A DNA stretch of 64,000 nucleotides from Sulfurospirillum sp. UCH001. Lineage in GTDB: Bacteria; Campylobacterota; Campylobacteria; Campylobacterales; Sulfurospirillaceae. The DNA lies in the NCBI RefSeq assembly GCF_001548035.1, contig NZ_AP014723.1, positions 1,922,001-1,986,000 on the forward strand, written 5' to 3'. Both the position numbers and the translations under genes were made by a program. The notes under the pieces are model-generated. The model did no database searches, was not told where the DNA came from, and was given only the letters and a program-made list of their open reading frames with translations. Each line of letters begins with the position of its first letter. Within the stretch, counting starts at the first letter, position 1. Below, piece by piece: positions 43,917 through 53,423 of the stretch.

Positions 43917-46262
43917 ATGGCAGAAGAAGAAGTAGTCATCCTTGAGGCAGAGCCTTCATCAGCACTAAGCGTTGTGGAAGAAGGATTTGCTCCGATAGAA
44001 GAAGAAAGTGCCGATGAAAATGCCGCCGCTTCAACTGCTTCAGATGAAGATGAGCAAAAGAGCAAAGCAAAAAAGAAATTGCTTATTTTGCTTATTCTAG
44101 GAGCAACACTACTTCTTGCCATTATTATTACCCTCATTGTTATTATCAAAAATAAAAACAAAGTTCCCGCACCTGCACCTATTGAAAAAGTGGTTGAAAA
44201 ATCTGTCCCTAAAGAGCAATTTTCACCCTCAAAACTGGATGGGATGATTAAGAAAGCACATCTTTTGTATGAGCAAGGCAATAAAGATGAAGCTCTTAAA
44301 ATCTATGAAAAAATAGCTACATTTAATGAAGCCATCTCTTACTACAATATTGGTGTTGCAAAGCTCAAAGAACAAAATTTTCCAGAAGCACTTGAAGCTT
44401 TTAAAAAAGCAATTCAAAACAAAGAACATCGAACGATTAGCGCCATTAACGCAGCTGTCTGTGCCTTAGAGATGAAAGATGATAAGCTTTTTACGTATTA
44501 TATTGATTTAGCCTATGCATACCTTCCCGAAGAGAGCAATGCTCCACTCTACTCCTATTATGTTGGATTAGTACATTACTACAAAGATTTTTACTATGAA
44601 GCACTGAGTGCTATCTCACATCCTGTGACCAATTTTTATAAAGAAGACCAAGACTACCTTGCTTCTAAAATTTTAGCTTCTCTCAATCATAATGCTTATG
44701 CCCTTTCAACACTCGAAAAGGTTGAGAAAGAGAGTGACCATTTTACATTAGGGCTTTTGCAAGCCAAATTAGGTGAATTTCCAAAAGCCAAAGCATCGCT
44801 GCTTAAAGCGCTTCAAAATGACCGTGAAAACCCAAAAATAAAAATGGCGTTAGCTATGGTTGAAAATAAAATGGGGAACCTTGGCAATACCGCTTCTTTG
44901 ATGGGAGAAGTTTATAAAGTACGTGACACTGATGCTAAACCTATTTATAAAATGCGCGCTATTTTGAAACCTTCACTTTTTGATGTTGACCAAGCACAAA
45001 CGGAATTTGAAAAAGAACTCTTTTTCGACAATGAAAATATCTATAGTCTTATTTTCTATTATGCGCCCTATAAAGTTTTTGATGCAAAACAGACGATTGA
45101 TTATATTCGCAAAGGAAGTATGAACATCTTTATTGATGAAATAGGCCCTGCGCTTTCATACCTTAAAGCAAGTTCCACTATCTCTAAAGTCAATATTGCG
45201 ATTAGCAAGGGAATTAAAAAAGCACTTGATTTTCATGTGTATGAAGCCAACGATATCTTTCTTAAGATGGTTGAAGAGTATAAAAATCACTCTATTTTAC
45301 ACTATAACCTGGCACTGACCTATGCACAAATGGGTGATTATGCAGCAGCTTATAAAAATTTCTCAAAAAGTTATCACCTCGATAGTAACAATTACCTTGC
45401 TGGTGTTTTTGCTCTCATGAGTGGAAACCTCATTGGCAAAGACGTTACAAAATTAGCCGAAGATGTCAAAGAGAGCCTTGCAAAAAATCAAACACTTGAA
45501 AAAGACAACCTTTATGCATCACTCATTCATCTCACCGATGGTAACCATTTCTCACTGACTAGATGGTTAGAAATGGAAAAAGAAGATAGCCCATTAAGCC
45601 TCATGCTTAATATTATCGCCGCACAAAAACTAAGCAATGAACGTATTTATCGCCTAAGTACGCAAAAACTTCAAGCATTGCTTCCTAAAGATATTATTGC
45701 CAATATCATTGCATTCAATGTAAAACATCAAAAACAGAACATTAAAGCCTATGCAAAAGCCATTCAAATAGAGTTTAATCGTCTTCCACTCGATTATGAT
45801 GCTTTTTATTTTGGACCTAAAATTGTTAAAGAGCAGTATATAAGACTTTTACAAATTGGCGGACTTCTCCATCAAAAACGCGATAGCGTAAGAAAGAAAA
45901 TGGAAGAAGAACGTATCGATATTCCTTCTATCATGCAAACACTTGCTTTCATGGAAATCTATACAAACAATTTTGAAGAAGCATTCACACTGTACAATAA
46001 ACTTATTGATGATTTTCAGAAAAAAGATACGCATACGATTTTCTTAGCTTCAGTTGCAGCCATTGGAGCTGGGCATAGCGAAAACGCTATTGCTCTCTTA
46101 GAGCTATCAAAATTGACCGATCCGAATAACGTTGAAAGTAAATATGCTCTTGGATTGTTATACCAAGAAGTAGGAAATTTTGAAGCAGCAAATGCACAGT
46201 ATAGAAGTATTGGAAATATTGGATTTATATCCCAGTATTTTAGTTTCGCACTCGTGAGATAA
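43917..46262 (+). CDS. pflB: PflB-like TPR protein of the flagellar motor
   Basis: A 781-residue single-pass membrane protein. An acidic cytoplasmic N-terminus (about residues 1-45) is followed by a basic stretch and one membrane helix (about 55-78). The rest is a large periplasmic part made of tetratricopeptide-like repeats (for example ALKIYEKIATFNEAISYYNIGVAKL). Position right after serS and architecture match Cj0390, PflB, which with PflA scaffolds stator units in the enlarged Campylobacter flagellar motor. Identity rests on context and architecture. Confidence 0.75.
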   Translation: MAEEEVVILEAEPSSALSVVEEGFAPIEEESADENAAASTASDEDEQKSKAKKKLLILLILGATLLLAIIITLIVIIKNKNKVPAPAPIEKVVEKSVPKEQFSPSKLDGMIKKAHLLYEQGNKDEALKIYEKIATFNEAISYYNIGVAKLKEQNFPEALEAFKKAIQNKEHRTISAINAAVCALEMKDDKLFTYYIDLAYAYLPEESNAPLYSYYVGLVHYYKDFYYEALSAISHPVTNFYKEDQDYLASKILASLNHNAYALSTLEKVEKESDHFTLGLLQAKLGEFPKAKASLLKALQNDRENPKIKMALAMVENKMGNLGNTASLMGEVYKVRDTDAKPIYKMRAILKPSLFDVDQAQTEFEKELFFDNENIYSLIFYYAPYKVFDAKQTIDYIRKGSMNIFIDEIGPALSYLKASSTISKVNIAISKGIKKALDFHVYEANDIFLKMVEEYKNHSILHYNLALTYAQMGDYAAAYKNFSKSYHLDSNNYLAGVFALMSGNLIGKDVTKLAEDVKESLAKNQTLEKDNLYASLIHLTDGNHFSLTRWLEMEKEDSPLSLMLNIIAAQKLSNERIYRLSTQKLQALLPKDIIANIIAFNVKHQKQNIKAYAKAIQIEFNRLPLDYDAFYFGPKIVKEQYIRLLQIGGLLHQKRDSVRKKMEEERIDIPSIMQTLAFMEIYTNNFEEAFTLYNKLIDDFQKKDTHTIFLASVAAIGAGHSENAIALLELSKLTDPNNVESKYALGLLYQEVGNFEAANAQYRSIGNIGFISQYFSFALVR

Positions 46263-46267
46263 CTCTT

Positions 46268-46306
46268 TTACATGCAAAGGGATGATAGTCCCCTTTACAT
46301 GTAAAC
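46268..46306. terminator. Bidirectional terminator between pflB and leuA
   Basis: A long inverted repeat: TTTACATG pairs with CATGTAAA, and inside it AAAGGG pairs with CCCTTT. One mismatch and one bulge interrupt it. It lies between two convergent genes. Confidence 0.75.
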
Positions 46307-46315
46307 AACACTATA

Positions 46316-47875
46316 TTAAATACCCTCTTTTTCACTCGCTTTAACAGATCGCAAACGTTCTCTCATTGACATATAACTATTGAGTGCTCCTATGTAGGCT
46401 TTAGCTGTTGCAAGCATTGTATCAACACTTAAACCATGTCCCATAATTGCTGGTTTACTTTCATCAAATACTACTTTTACAAGGACTCTCGCCATCGCGT
46501 CTTTACCTTGAGAAACAGCGTCCACTTTATAATCTTTTAGTTCACCACTCACGCCACACACACGATCAATCACTTTAAAGATGGCATCCATAGTTCCATT
46601 ACCGATAGCAGCATCCGTAATCTCTTTACCATCGTGTAAAATAGTAACTGCAGCACTTGGGACTCCTCCTGGTGCACAATCAGAAAGTTGTAAACGAAGT
46701 AATTCAAACACTTGAGGAATCTTTGTAATCTCTTCTGCTACTAATGCACGAAGGTCATCATCAAAAATCTCTTTTTTCTGATCTGCTAAGATTTTAAAAC
46801 GCTCAAATGCTTCATTAATCTCTTCATCTTTAAGCTCATACCCTAAAGAACTCAATTTATCTTTAAAGGCATGGCGACCAGAGTGTTTACCAAGAACAAT
46901 AGAGTTTTTATCAAGACCAATGTCTTTTGCACTCATAATTTCATAGGTTTCGGTATGTTTTAAAACACCATCTTGGTGAATACCACTCTCGTGAGAGAAT
47001 GCATTTTTACCTACAATAGCTTTGTTTGGTTGTGGTTCAATACCCGTAATAGAAGAGACTAATTTACTGGTTGGATAAATTTCTTTGATGTTAATGTTCG
47101 TTTCATAGCCATTGAAATGGTCTTTTCGTGTGCGAAGTGCCATAACGATCTCTTCAAGTGCAGCGTTTCCTGCACGTTCGCCCAAACCGTTAATAGTACA
47201 TTCTACCTGACGTGCACCATTTTCAATACATGCCAAAGAGTTAGCTACTGCAAGGCCTAAGTCATTATGATTATGCACAGAAATAATTGCACGATCTCCT
47301 ACAAATTCGTGAAGTGATTTGATAATCGCACCCATTTCTGTTGGTAAACGATACCCTACTGTATCTGGAATATTGAGTGTTGTTGCACCTGCATTGATAA
47401 CAGCATCTAAGACTTCTTTCATAAAACTGACATCACTGCGACCTGCGTCTTCACAACTAAACTCAACATCATCACAAAATGTTTTAGCATACTGTACGGC
47501 TTCTACTGCTTTTTTGATTACCTGATCGGGTGTCATTTTAAGCTTATATTCCATGTGAATTGGACTTGTAGCGATAAAGGTATGGATACGACTCATTTTT
47601 GCTTTAGAAACTGCTTCACCCGCTGCTTTGATATCGCGATCAAGTGCACGCGCAAGTGAACAAATACGACTTTTGGTTACTGCTTCTGCAATCCTGGCAA
47701 TTGCATCAAAATCTCCTGGACTTGCTGCTGCAAATCCCGCTTCAATTACGTCAACACCTAATTTTTGTAATTGCAATGCAATCTGAATTTTCTCTTCCGT
47801 GTTCATTGAAGCACCTGGGCTCTGCTCTCCGTCACGTAATGTGGTATCAAAAATTATAATTTTATTGTCTTTCAT
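46316..47875 (-). CDS. leuA: 2-isopropylmalate synthase
   Basis: A 519-residue enzyme for the first committed step of leucine synthesis. The N-terminal TIM barrel has [16 protein letters not shown] and [15 protein letters not shown] (metal ligands); the C-terminal part is the LeuA allosteric domain for leucine feedback inhibition. No other leu gene follows here. Upstream is a leader with a short leucine-rich-ended peptide, suggesting control by leucine supply. Confidence 0.96.
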   Translation of the reverse strand: MKDNKIIIFDTTLRDGEQSPGASMNTEEKIQIALQLQKLGVDVIEAGFAAASPGDFDAIARIAEAVTKSRICSLARALDRDIKAAGEAVSKAKMSRIHTFIATSPIHMEYKLKMTPDQVIKKAVEAVQYAKTFCDDVEFSCEDAGRSDVSFMKEVLDAVINAGATTLNIPDTVGYRLPTEMGAIIKSLHEFVGDRAIISVHNHNDLGLAVANSLACIENGARQVECTINGLGERAGNAALEEIVMALRTRKDHFNGYETNINIKEIYPTSKLVSSITGIEPQPNKAIVGKNAFSHESGIHQDGVLKHTETYEIMSAKDIGLDKNSIVLGKHSGRHAFKDKLSSLGYELKDEEINEAFERFKILADQKKEIFDDDLRALVAEEITKIPQVFELLRLQLSDCAPGGVPSAAVTILHDGKEITDAAIGNGTMDAIFKVIDRVCGVSGELKDYKVDAVSQGKDAMARVLVKVVFDESKPAIMGHGLSVDTMLATAKAYIGALNSYMSMRERLRSVKASEKEGI

Positions 47876-47923
47876 AGGTTGTCCTTAGTATGGTTGTTTA
47901 AAAATTGGAAATAAAAAAAGGGA

Positions 47924-48019
47924 TTAGAGAGAGAGGAGGTTTTGCAGGAGAGCGTTTTTGATCTCTATTTTAGGTAAAATTTTGATCGATTTCATAATGC
48001 CGATATCTACGCTGTTCAT
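47924..48019 (-). CDS. Putative leucine leader peptide upstream of leuA
   Basis: A 31-codon frame with a clear AAGGAG ribosome-binding site (48025-48030) and ATG at 48019. The first part is MNSVDIGIMKSIKILPK; the last eight residues are LLQNLLSL, so five of the final eight codons are leucine (CTC, CTG, CTC, CTC, CTC). It ends 48 bases before leuA. This is the layout of an amino-acid-sensing leader peptide. An obvious terminator/antiterminator pair was not found: the stretch after it has a run of seven T's but no strong stem directly before it. Confidence 0.75.
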   Translation of the reverse strand: MNSVDIGIMKSIKILPKIEIKNALLQNLLSL

Positions 48020-48041
48020 CGCTTCTCCTTAATAAGTATAA

Positions 48042-48067
48042 GAGGTAAAGCAAAGATCCTTTACCTC
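48042..48067 (-). promoter_or_regulatory. Hairpin in the leuA leader transcript
   Basis: GAGGTAAAG, an 8-base loop, CTTTACCTC: a perfect 9-base-pair stem. It lies just downstream of the presumed leuA transcription start and 11 bases before the leader peptide's RBS. It also sits 13 bases after the pssA stop, so it could double as a pssA-side terminator. Confidence 0.55.
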
Positions 48068-48078
48068 GAAGTGCGCGT

Positions 48079-48084
48079 ATTATA
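48079..48084 (-). promoter_or_regulatory. Probable -10 box of the leuA leader transcript
   Basis: TATAAT on the minus strand in the context TAGTATAATACG, overlapping the last codons of pssA. Transcription would begin near 48072, just before the leader hairpin. Confidence 0.6.
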
Positions 48085-48817
48085 CTAAATTTTTATGGAA
48101 TTTGGCAACGATGAAATTATAAATACCTCGAATAAGTCCATAACCTAAATATGCGGTAATTAAAAATGTTCCTACTTCAATAGGATAAAGATAAAGAAGA
48201 GAAAAGACAATGACCAAATAAACCAAGATTTTGATCAAATACCCTTTTTGCATATCTATTTTTTTAAAACTAGGATAGCGAATATTACTCACCATTAAAA
48301 ATGAAAGAATGCCTAGTCCAACCAGCATTACCCACTCAAGCCCATGCATAAAAGGGTGTTCTCTGTAAAGCAAAATCCACATAGAAACAACCACTGCCGC
48401 TGTAGGGATAGGTACACCAATAAACACAGAAGGCTCTGACACGCCAATCATAATATTGAAACGTGCTAGTCTAATAGCGCCGAAAACAACATACATTGCA
48501 CATAACAGAGAACCTAATTTACCATACATATGCCCAACGCTAAAATAAAAAAGCATTGCTGGGGCTACACCAAAAGCGACAATATCTGCTAAAGAATCAA
48601 ACTCCGCACCAAATTTACTAGTAGCATTGGTCATGCGAGCGACTCTTCCATCTAAACCATCGAAAATCAGTGATAACAAGATATAAACAGCCGCTTTTTC
48701 GAATTGACCATTTGCTGAAGCAATAATACTAATCACACCTAAAAAAGCACTTGCGGCTGTGAAAAGGTTAGGAAAAACGTAGATCAATTGGAGTTTATTA
48801 CCGCTATTATTTAACAT
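48080..48817 (-). CDS. pssA: CDP-diacylglycerol–serine O-phosphatidyltransferase
   Basis: About 245 residues. The ATG at 48817 (MLNNSGNKLQL) follows AAGGAT and is preferred over 48835. The CDP-alcohol phosphotransferase motif DGxxARxxxxxxxxGxxxDxxxD is seen as DGLDGRVARM...GAEFDSLAD. Six or more hydrophobic helices. It makes phosphatidylserine, the precursor of phosphatidylethanolamine. It follows the PSD-like gene with a short overlap, as Cj1114c does. Confidence 0.93.
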   Translation of the reverse strand: MLNNSGNKLQLIYVFPNLFTAASAFLGVISIIASANGQFEKAAVYILLSLIFDGLDGRVARMTNATSKFGAEFDSLADIVAFGVAPAMLFYFSVGHMYGKLGSLLCAMYVVFGAIRLARFNIMIGVSEPSVFIGVPIPTAAVVVSMWILLYREHPFMHGLEWVMLVGLGILSFLMVSNIRYPSFKKIDMQKGYLIKILVYLVIVFSLLYLYPIEVGTFLITAYLGYGLIRGIYNFIVAKFHKNLV

Positions 48818-49466
48818 CTTTATCCTTATATGCAAGATAGCCTAAAATGCTCATACCTGCTTTGACTTCATCATTTAACGAAACTTTAACACGTGTATCT
48901 AGAGGTAAAAGAAGTGCTACTTCACCATCACGTAAAAACCCTAATCGTTCACCCGCTTTGAAGGCTCCGATTTTAGAGAAGAGTGTGATTTTCTGACTCC
49001 ATAAACCCGCACTCACAACCATTTTGACAGAAGCATATGCACTTTTACATGTGCATGTTTGACGTTCAGACAAACGTGAAAATAGCGGTGAAGAAGAAGC
49101 CATAAAAAGTCCAAAACGTTTTTTTGTTTCTGTAATTTCCATTGTTAATGGAGCTCTTAAAACGCCAACATCCCAAAACGATTTACGAATCACGATACGT
49201 AAGGCCTCACTGCCATCATGCAAACTAATTTTTGAGATATCGGTAACAAGTCCATCCATCGGGCAAACAAGACAATGTCCATCATCTTCGTCTACAATAC
49301 GCTCAGGATTACGATAACCGTACAGTGTTCCTACAAAAATTAAGAAGAAAAGCCATGGCAAAAAAGAGAGTCCATAAGCAAGGAGAAAAACCATAAATGC
49401 AAGTACACTTTGGTTCCACCCCTCCTTTGCAATAATTTGTGTTGAAGTATAAGAATGATTACGCAT
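48807..49466 (-). CDS. Phosphatidylserine decarboxylase-like membrane protein lacking the processing site
   Basis: About 219 residues with one hydrophobic N-terminal region (VLAFMVFLLAYGLSFLPWLFFLIFVG) and a PSD-like domain (DGHCLVCPMDGLVTDISKI...SFWDVGVLRAPLTMEI...KAGERLGFL). Short PSDs self-cleave at a GS motif after KxGERxGxIxFGS to make the pyruvoyl cofactor. Here the place reads LGFLRDGEV, with no GST/GSS serine, and the HVNR histidine position reads GVLR. It may be non-catalytic. Position matches Cj1115c. It overlaps ftsH by 8 bases. Confidence 0.78.
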   Translation of the reverse strand: MRNHSYTSTQIIAKEGWNQSVLAFMVFLLAYGLSFLPWLFFLIFVGTLYGYRNPERIVDEDDGHCLVCPMDGLVTDISKISLHDGSEALRIVIRKSFWDVGVLRAPLTMEITETKKRFGLFMASSSPLFSRLSERQTCTCKSAYASVKMVVSAGLWSQKITLFSKIGAFKAGERLGFLRDGEVALLLPLDTRVKVSLNDEVKAGMSILGYLAYKDKDVK

Positions 49467-51426
49467 CACTGTTTTGTTGTTCTTCTAAAATTTTTGACTC
49501 ATGTTTAGCTTTAGAATGCTTATTCAATTTAGAAGGGATATTAAATTCCACTTCGTACGCTTCAATCACTTCACGTAGTTGCTCACCATCAATGGTTTCA
49601 TATTCGCCTAATTTTGCAACAATACGTTCGATACATTCACGATATTCTACTAAACGCTCTTTGACAATAAGATAGCGTTCTTGAAGTTTTTCTTTAATGT
49701 GCTCATCAAGTTTTTCAGCCATTTTCTCGCTGTAATCTTTGGTGGTACCACCATTTAAGAATGTATTACGTTGTTTTTCTAAGACCATAAGTCCTGCTAC
49801 ATCACTCATACCATAAATGCTTACCATTGCTTTAATGATATCGGTTGCTCTCTCTAAGTCATTGCCAGCACCTGTAGAAATTTCACCTAAGAAAACCTCT
49901 TCTGCTGCGCGTCCACCAAGAAGAACATCTACTTCTGCGATAAGTTCATGTTTTTGCATTAAAAATTTATTCTCTTCTGGCGTATTGAGTGTATATCCAA
50001 GTGCAGCTAATCCTCTTGGAATAATTGATACTTTTGAAACTCTTTTAGCACCTGTCGTTGTTTCAGCAATGAGTGCATGCCCACTCTCATGATATGCAAC
50101 AATGCGTTTTTCTTCAGGATTGATACGACGACTTTTTTTCTCAAGTCCTGCGATAGCTCTCTCAACAGCTTCTACAAGATCGATTTGTTCAACATAATCT
50201 TTGTTTTTACGACCACCTAAAAGTGCTGCTTCATTAATGATATTTGCAAGATCTGCACCTGCTAGTCCAGCAGTTAAACGAGCGATCTCTTCAAGGTCAA
50301 TATTTTTACCAAGTTTAATATCTGCACTATGGACTTTTAAAATCTCTTTTCTTCCTTGGAAGTCTGGTTTATCTACCAAAACTTGTCTATCAAAACGACC
50401 TGGCCTTAAAAGTGCAGCATCTAGAACTTCTGGTCTATTTGTTGCGGCTAAAACGATAACCGGTGATTTATCTGAGCTAAAACCATCCATTTCTGCAAGT
50501 AACTGGTTCAGTGTTTGTTCTCTTTCATCATTGCCGCCCATCATACCGCTTGCAGCTCTACTTTTACCAATAGCATCAATCTCATCAATAAACACAATTG
50601 CAGGTGCTTCTTTCTTTGCATTTTCAAAAAGATCTCGTACACGACTTGCACCCACACCTACAAACATTTCGATAAAACTTGAGCCTGATACAGAGAAAAA
50701 AGGAACACTTGCCTCTCCTGCAACGGCTTTAGCCAGTAATGTCTTACCTGTGCCTGGAGGTCCTACTAACAAAACACCTTTAGGAATTTTTGCACCTAGG
50801 TTCATGTAGCGATCTGGGAATTTTAAGAAATCAACGATCTCTTTTACTTCTTCTTTCGCCTCTTCAACACCAGCAACATCTTCAAATTTTACTTTCGGTT
50901 TTTCAGAATTAACAAGTTTCTTACTGCTTCCCATACCAAGGATGCCACCACCCATATTTTTTTGCATTTTGTTTGCTAAAAACATCCAAATACCAAAAAA
51001 TACAAAAACTGGTAAAACCCATGAAAAAAGAATTTCTGTTAAGATATTGGACTCATTATAGCCACCATAGCCTACTTTTTTCTCATCCATTAAAGGGATA
51101 AGTGTGTTATCCTCTCCTACTTTTTTAACAACATAAACAGTTTTTTGTGCACCTTCTGGCGAGAATGCTTTAATAGTCGTTTGTCCAATAGCGACATAAC
51201 TAATTTGATTATTACGGATCAACTCTTTGAGTTCATAATAACTAATGTTTTTTGTTGCGCTATTTTGCGTACCAAAGTTTGCTCCCATTCCTGCATCAGA
51301 AACCGATGTGAAATTTTTGAACAACACGATAACAACAATAGAAAAAATAGCAAACATTAAAAGCGGATTTTGATTAAAAAAGTTTTTTTTGTCGTTTTTA
51401 TTATTATCTTGATTATTTTGACTCAT
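49459..51426 (-). CDS. ftsH: ATP-dependent membrane zinc metalloprotease FtsH
   Basis: A 655-residue protein with two N-terminal helices flanking a periplasmic domain. The AAA module has GPPGTGKT (about residue 221), the pore FVGVG and IDEIDAIG; the zinc site is HESGH (about 445). It degrades unneeded membrane proteins and controls envelope lipid balance. The stop codon overlaps the PSD-like start, and prmA ends one base upstream. Confidence 0.97.
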   Translation of the reverse strand: MSQNNQDNNKNDKKNFFNQNPLLMFAIFSIVVIVLFKNFTSVSDAGMGANFGTQNSATKNISYYELKELIRNNQISYVAIGQTTIKAFSPEGAQKTVYVVKKVGEDNTLIPLMDEKKVGYGGYNESNILTEILFSWVLPVFVFFGIWMFLANKMQKNMGGGILGMGSSKKLVNSEKPKVKFEDVAGVEEAKEEVKEIVDFLKFPDRYMNLGAKIPKGVLLVGPPGTGKTLLAKAVAGEASVPFFSVSGSSFIEMFVGVGASRVRDLFENAKKEAPAIVFIDEIDAIGKSRAASGMMGGNDEREQTLNQLLAEMDGFSSDKSPVIVLAATNRPEVLDAALLRPGRFDRQVLVDKPDFQGRKEILKVHSADIKLGKNIDLEEIARLTAGLAGADLANIINEAALLGGRKNKDYVEQIDLVEAVERAIAGLEKKSRRINPEEKRIVAYHESGHALIAETTTGAKRVSKVSIIPRGLAALGYTLNTPEENKFLMQKHELIAEVDVLLGGRAAEEVFLGEISTGAGNDLERATDIIKAMVSIYGMSDVAGLMVLEKQRNTFLNGGTTKDYSEKMAEKLDEHIKEKLQERYLIVKERLVEYRECIERIVAKLGEYETIDGEQLREVIEAYEVEFNIPSKLNKHSKAKHESKILEEQQNSDA

Positions 51427-52257
51427 CTAATTCCTTTGTAACACGAGTGTAAACCACTCCTCTTTTTGATACTTTTCAACCAATTTCATCGAAGAAAACT
51501 TTTGTTCTACTCTATCAACATACTTATCTAAAATGCCAGAAAGAATGAGTAAACCATCTTTTTTTACTGCTTTTTGCAAATCGCTGGCTAACATAATAAG
51601 TACATCTGCGATGATATTGGCAACAACGATGTCATACTCTTTTTCACGTTTTTGAACAGAGCCTGTCCAAATGCGATTAAACTTTTCATGATTGAGTTTA
51701 AAATTTTCTATTGCACTTGCAGTAGCTTGTTCATCAGTATCACACAAATCAACAATGGCACCACATTTGCAGGCAGCGATACTCAAAATACCACTACCAC
51801 AACCAACATCTAGGAGTTCCGTACCCTTTTTAACATATTTCTGCAAGAGTAACAAACAACCATATGTTGTTTCATGATGTCCTGAACCAAAAGCGAGTGC
51901 AGGGTCAATAATAATATTTTTTTTACCTTCAATACTCTCTACCCAGCTTGGACGAATATATAAATCATCTACATGCAAAGGTTGTATCGAGTTTCGATAT
52001 TGAGAAATCCAATCCTCATTCTCTTTGACAAGAAGTTTTGTTTCAACTGTAATCTCATGGCCAAGAGCTGCTGAAAGCTCTTTCGCAAATGTTTCTACGC
52101 CAAAAAGAAGCATCTCAAGATCTTCTTCACTACGTAAAATGATACTGCCATCATTCTCTTCAAGAGCCTCATCACTGAGGCTCATAATAAAATCAAGAAA
52201 AAGTGGGTATACACTACTATCTGGGGTTATATGAAGTTCGTTATAGGTTTTTTTCAT
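51427..52257 (-). CDS. prmA: Ribosomal protein L11 methyltransferase
   Basis: A 276-residue SAM-dependent methyltransferase. The C-terminal catalytic domain has DPALAFGSGHHETT, LLDVGCGSGILSIAA and VVANIIADVL, which are the PrmA-specific motifs. It trimethylates L11. The neighbours ftsH (1-base junction) and cheY match the Campylobacter order. Confidence 0.95.
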   Translation of the reverse strand: MKKTYNELHITPDSSVYPLFLDFIMSLSDEALEENDGSIILRSEEDLEMLLFGVETFAKELSAALGHEITVETKLLVKENEDWISQYRNSIQPLHVDDLYIRPSWVESIEGKKNIIIDPALAFGSGHHETTYGCLLLLQKYVKKGTELLDVGCGSGILSIAACKCGAIVDLCDTDEQATASAIENFKLNHEKFNRIWTGSVQKREKEYDIVVANIIADVLIMLASDLQKAVKKDGLLILSGILDKYVDRVEQKFSSMKLVEKYQKEEWFTLVLQRN

Positions 52258-52262
52258 TCAAA

Positions 52263-52634
52263 TTAACCTAAAACATCCTCGAGTTTTTCTTTCAATACTT
52301 GAGGCGTAAAAGGCTTTACGATATAGTTATTGACACCTGCTTTAAGGGCTGTAATAACTTCAGCTTTACCACCCTCCGTCGTAACCATGATAATTGGCAT
52401 ATTTTCATATTTTTTCTCAGCTCTTACTTTACGAACCAAATCTAAACCATTCATCTCAGGCATGTTCCAATCGGTAATAAGCACATTAATATCAGGTGTT
52501 CTTTCCATAATTTGCCAAGCTTCAACACCATGCTCAGCTTCTAAAACGTCATTAAAACCTAATCTCTGTAATGTGTTTTTAATAATACGGCGCATTGTCG
52601 AGCTATCATCTACTACAAGCAGCTTCAATGTCAC
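52263..52634 (-). CDS. cheY: Chemotaxis response regulator CheY
   Basis: A 123-residue single receiver domain. The acidic pair (VVDDSS), phospho-acceptor Asp (LITDWNMPEMNG), Thr (IMVTTEGG) and Lys (IVKPFTP) are all present. When phosphorylated it binds the flagellar switch. It may have its own promoter in the 63-base gap after hisA, where an inverted repeat is seen. Confidence 0.95.
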   Translation of the reverse strand: MTLKLLVVDDSSTMRRIIKNTLQRLGFNDVLEAEHGVEAWQIMERTPDINVLITDWNMPEMNGLDLVRKVRAEKKYENMPIIMVTTEGGKAEVITALKAGVNNYIVKPFTPQVLKEKLEDVLG

Positions 52635-52660
52635 TCCTTTTATTGTTTATGTTATTGCTA

Positions 52661-52679
52661 TTGGTTAAATTCTAACCAA
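52661..52679. promoter_or_regulatory. Inverted repeat upstream of cheY
   Basis: TTGGTTA, spacer AATTC, TAACCAA: perfect 7-base arms, 27 bases upstream of the cheY start. It could be an operator or a weak hairpin; no regulator is identified. Confidence 0.35.
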
Positions 52680-52697
52680 GTTTAGTTTGAACTTAGT

Positions 52698-53423
52698 TTA
52701 AAGCGCTTCGTTAGCGATAAATGCAAACGCTTCTCGCAAATCTAAGCTACCTTCATAAAATGCTTTTCCTACAATTACTCCAGCCACTTTAGAACTTCGT
52801 TTCAATGCTATAATATCGTCCAAATTCTTTAAACCTCCACTGGCAATTGTTGCAATGCCAGAAGCGTCTGCAATAGAAAGTGTAAAATCAAGGTTCACTC
52901 CACTGAGCATTCCATCGCGTCCAACATCCGTACAGATAATTGCTTCGACACCAGCGTCAGCAAAAGCACGAGCAAGGTCTGTTGCCTGCATCGTTGATTT
53001 TTCAGCCCAACCTTCCACAGCAACATAACCATCAATCGCATCAATGCCTACCACAATGCGATATTTTTGCGCCATTTCTTTAACAAAAGCAGGTTTTTTA
53101 AGTGCAATAGAACCCAAAATAACACGATCAATACCTAAATCCATATAGCGATGAATGGTATCTTCATCACGAATTCCACCACCAAGTTCTATCTTAAGAT
53201 TACAATTTTTTCGTATCTTCTCAATTTGCTCAAGATTTTTAGGTTCTCCTGCAAATGCACCATTTAGGTCTACTAAATGTACCCATGATGAGCCCATCTC
53301 TTCGAAAACTTTTGCCACTTCCCATGGTTCATTCGAATAAATCTTTGCACTTTCCATCAGCCCTTTAGTAAGGCGTACTGCTTTTCCATCTTTTAGATCA
53401 ATCGCTGGTAAAATATCCATCAT
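52698..53423 (-). CDS. hisA: Phosphoribosylformimino-5-aminoimidazole carboxamide ribotide isomerase
   Basis: A 241-residue TIM-barrel enzyme of histidine synthesis. Motifs: [45 protein letters not shown] and [12 protein letters not shown]. It overlaps hisH by 4 bases. hisF is not next to it. Confidence 0.95.
   Translation of the reverse strand: MMDILPAIDLKDGKAVRLTKGLMESAKIYSNEPWEVAKVFEEMGSSWVHLVDLNGAFAGEPKNLEQIEKIRKNCNLKIELGGGIRDEDTIHRYMDLGIDRVILGSIALKKPAFVKEMAQKYRIVVGIDAIDGYVAVEGWAEKSTMQATDLARAFADAGVEAIICTDVGRDGMLSGVNLDFTLSIADASGIATIASGGLKNLDDIIALKRSSKVAGVIVGKAFYEGSLDLREAFAFIANEAL

Noticed and set aside
43820-44281. 153-codon minus-strand frame over the serS/pflB junction
   Set aside because: Opposite to the acidic N-terminus and membrane helix of the PflB-like protein; serine-rich shadow.
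47876-47923. Intrinsic attenuator terminator directly before leuA
   Set aside because: There is a run of seven T's on the minus strand, but no stable GC-rich stem immediately before it could be found by eye.
50201-50809. 202-codon plus-strand frame opposite ftsH
   Set aside because: Shadow of the AAA module coding sequence; no RBS or recognisable domain.
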